Assembly (NCBI RefSeq): GCF_026342835.1 | Contig: NZ_JAPEMI010000001.1 | Location: 2,238,501 to 2,302,500 of the forward strand | From: Streptomyces sp. NBC_00154 | Lineage (GTDB): Bacteria; Actinomycetota; Actinomycetes; Streptomycetales; Streptomycetaceae | Reading direction: 5' to 3' | DNA: 64,000 nucleotides | Part shown: positions 63,841-64,000 of the stretch, piece by piece | Position numbering within the stretch: position 1 is the first letter of the stretch | How the letters are laid out: every line of letters starts with the position of its first letter | Made by a program: the position numbers and the translations under genes | Notes under the pieces: generated by a model | Database searches by the model: none | What the model saw: the letters and a program-made list of their open reading frames with translations, nothing else | What the model was told of the DNA's origin: nothing

Positions 63841-64000
63841 ATGAGATTCGTACAAGTAATCGACTGCAAGACGGAGCGGTTCGATGACATGGACCGCCTC
63901 ATGGACGAGTGGGTCGAACAGACCAAGGGTTCCCGGACCGCCACTCACAGTCTGATCGGCAAGGACCGCTCCGACGGGGCCCACTACGTGGAGATCGTCG
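63841..64000 (+). CDS. Small protein of ABM-like dimeric fold (5' part, cut by right edge)
   Basis: 53 codons present: MRFVQVIDCKTERFDDMDR then MDEWVEQTKGSRTATHSLIGKDRSDGAHYVEIV. Resembles a conserved Streptomyces protein of the antibiotic-biosynthesis-monooxygenase-like dimeric alpha/beta barrel. Function unknown. ATG at 63841 follows GGGAG five bases upstream. Confidence 0.75.
   Translation, partial: MRFVQVIDCKTERFDDMDRLMDEWVEQTKGSRTATHSLIGKDRSDGAHYVEIV

Overview
The window is a high-GC actinobacterial chromosome segment, almost certainly Streptomyces. The evidence is the strong G/C bias at third codon positions, frequent GTG/TTG and leaderless starts, and a run of Streptomyces core genes ending in shbA-like sigma factor, bldM and whiD. 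I see no insertion sequence, integrase, tRNA, rRNA, CRISPR array or other sign of recent acquisition. From memory the gene order follows a conserved part of the Streptomyces chromosome arm-proximal core, so most genes are core genes rather than accessory ones.

Layout. 1-7.4 kb: purine synthesis (purH, cut by the left edge; purN), two membrane proteins, a sigma-like membrane protein, and sucD-sucC. 7.8-10.2 kb: two secreted low-complexity proteins. 10.3-18.2 kb: a five-gene divergent locus with VWA, DUF5682 and MoxR-type AAA+ ATPase genes on the minus strand and SWIM zinc-finger and DUF5691 genes on the plus strand. Its short shared promoter region carries back-to-back DNA-damage (RecA-NDp/PafBC-type) promoter motifs. 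18.4-28.6 kb: icmB, a lipase, an M23 peptidase, the pcrA helicase (with its own RecA-NDp-type promoter), two NlpC/P60 endopeptidases (the first behind a c-di-AMP riboswitch), a membrane protein and a GNAT acetyltransferase. 28.7-35.9 kb: a response regulator/PspC-histidine kinase pair divergent from a PspC membrane protein, DoxX, a class II aldolase and a methyltransferase. 36-38.3 kb: guaA and a chorismate mutase gene behind what looks like a Tyr/Phe-responsive leader-peptide attenuator. 38.3-43.8 kb: a non-coding stretch, an LAETG sortase substrate with a Crp-like site, a GMC oxidoreductase and succinate-semialdehyde dehydrogenase. 43.9-50.5 kb: three Ser/Thr kinase genes, the middle one a predicted pseudokinase. 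50.6-58.5 kb: a serine hydrolase, glpD, a nucleotide-sugar dehydrogenase, a membrane protein, guaB3-like and guaB. 58.6-64 kb: sigma factor, bldM, whiD, a LysR regulator, MOSC, SDR, and a gene cut by the right edge.

Themes. Purine/GMP synthesis (purN, purH, guaA, guaB, guaB3-like) brackets the region. Cell-wall remodelling recurs (M23, two NlpC/P60, serine hydrolase, kinase cluster, sortase substrate). Developmental control is concentrated at the right end. The least explained and most interesting unit is the MoxR/VWA/DUF5682/SWIM/DUF5691 locus, whose promoter suggests it is switched on by DNA damage. All functional statements rest on motif reading and family knowledge; no searches were run.
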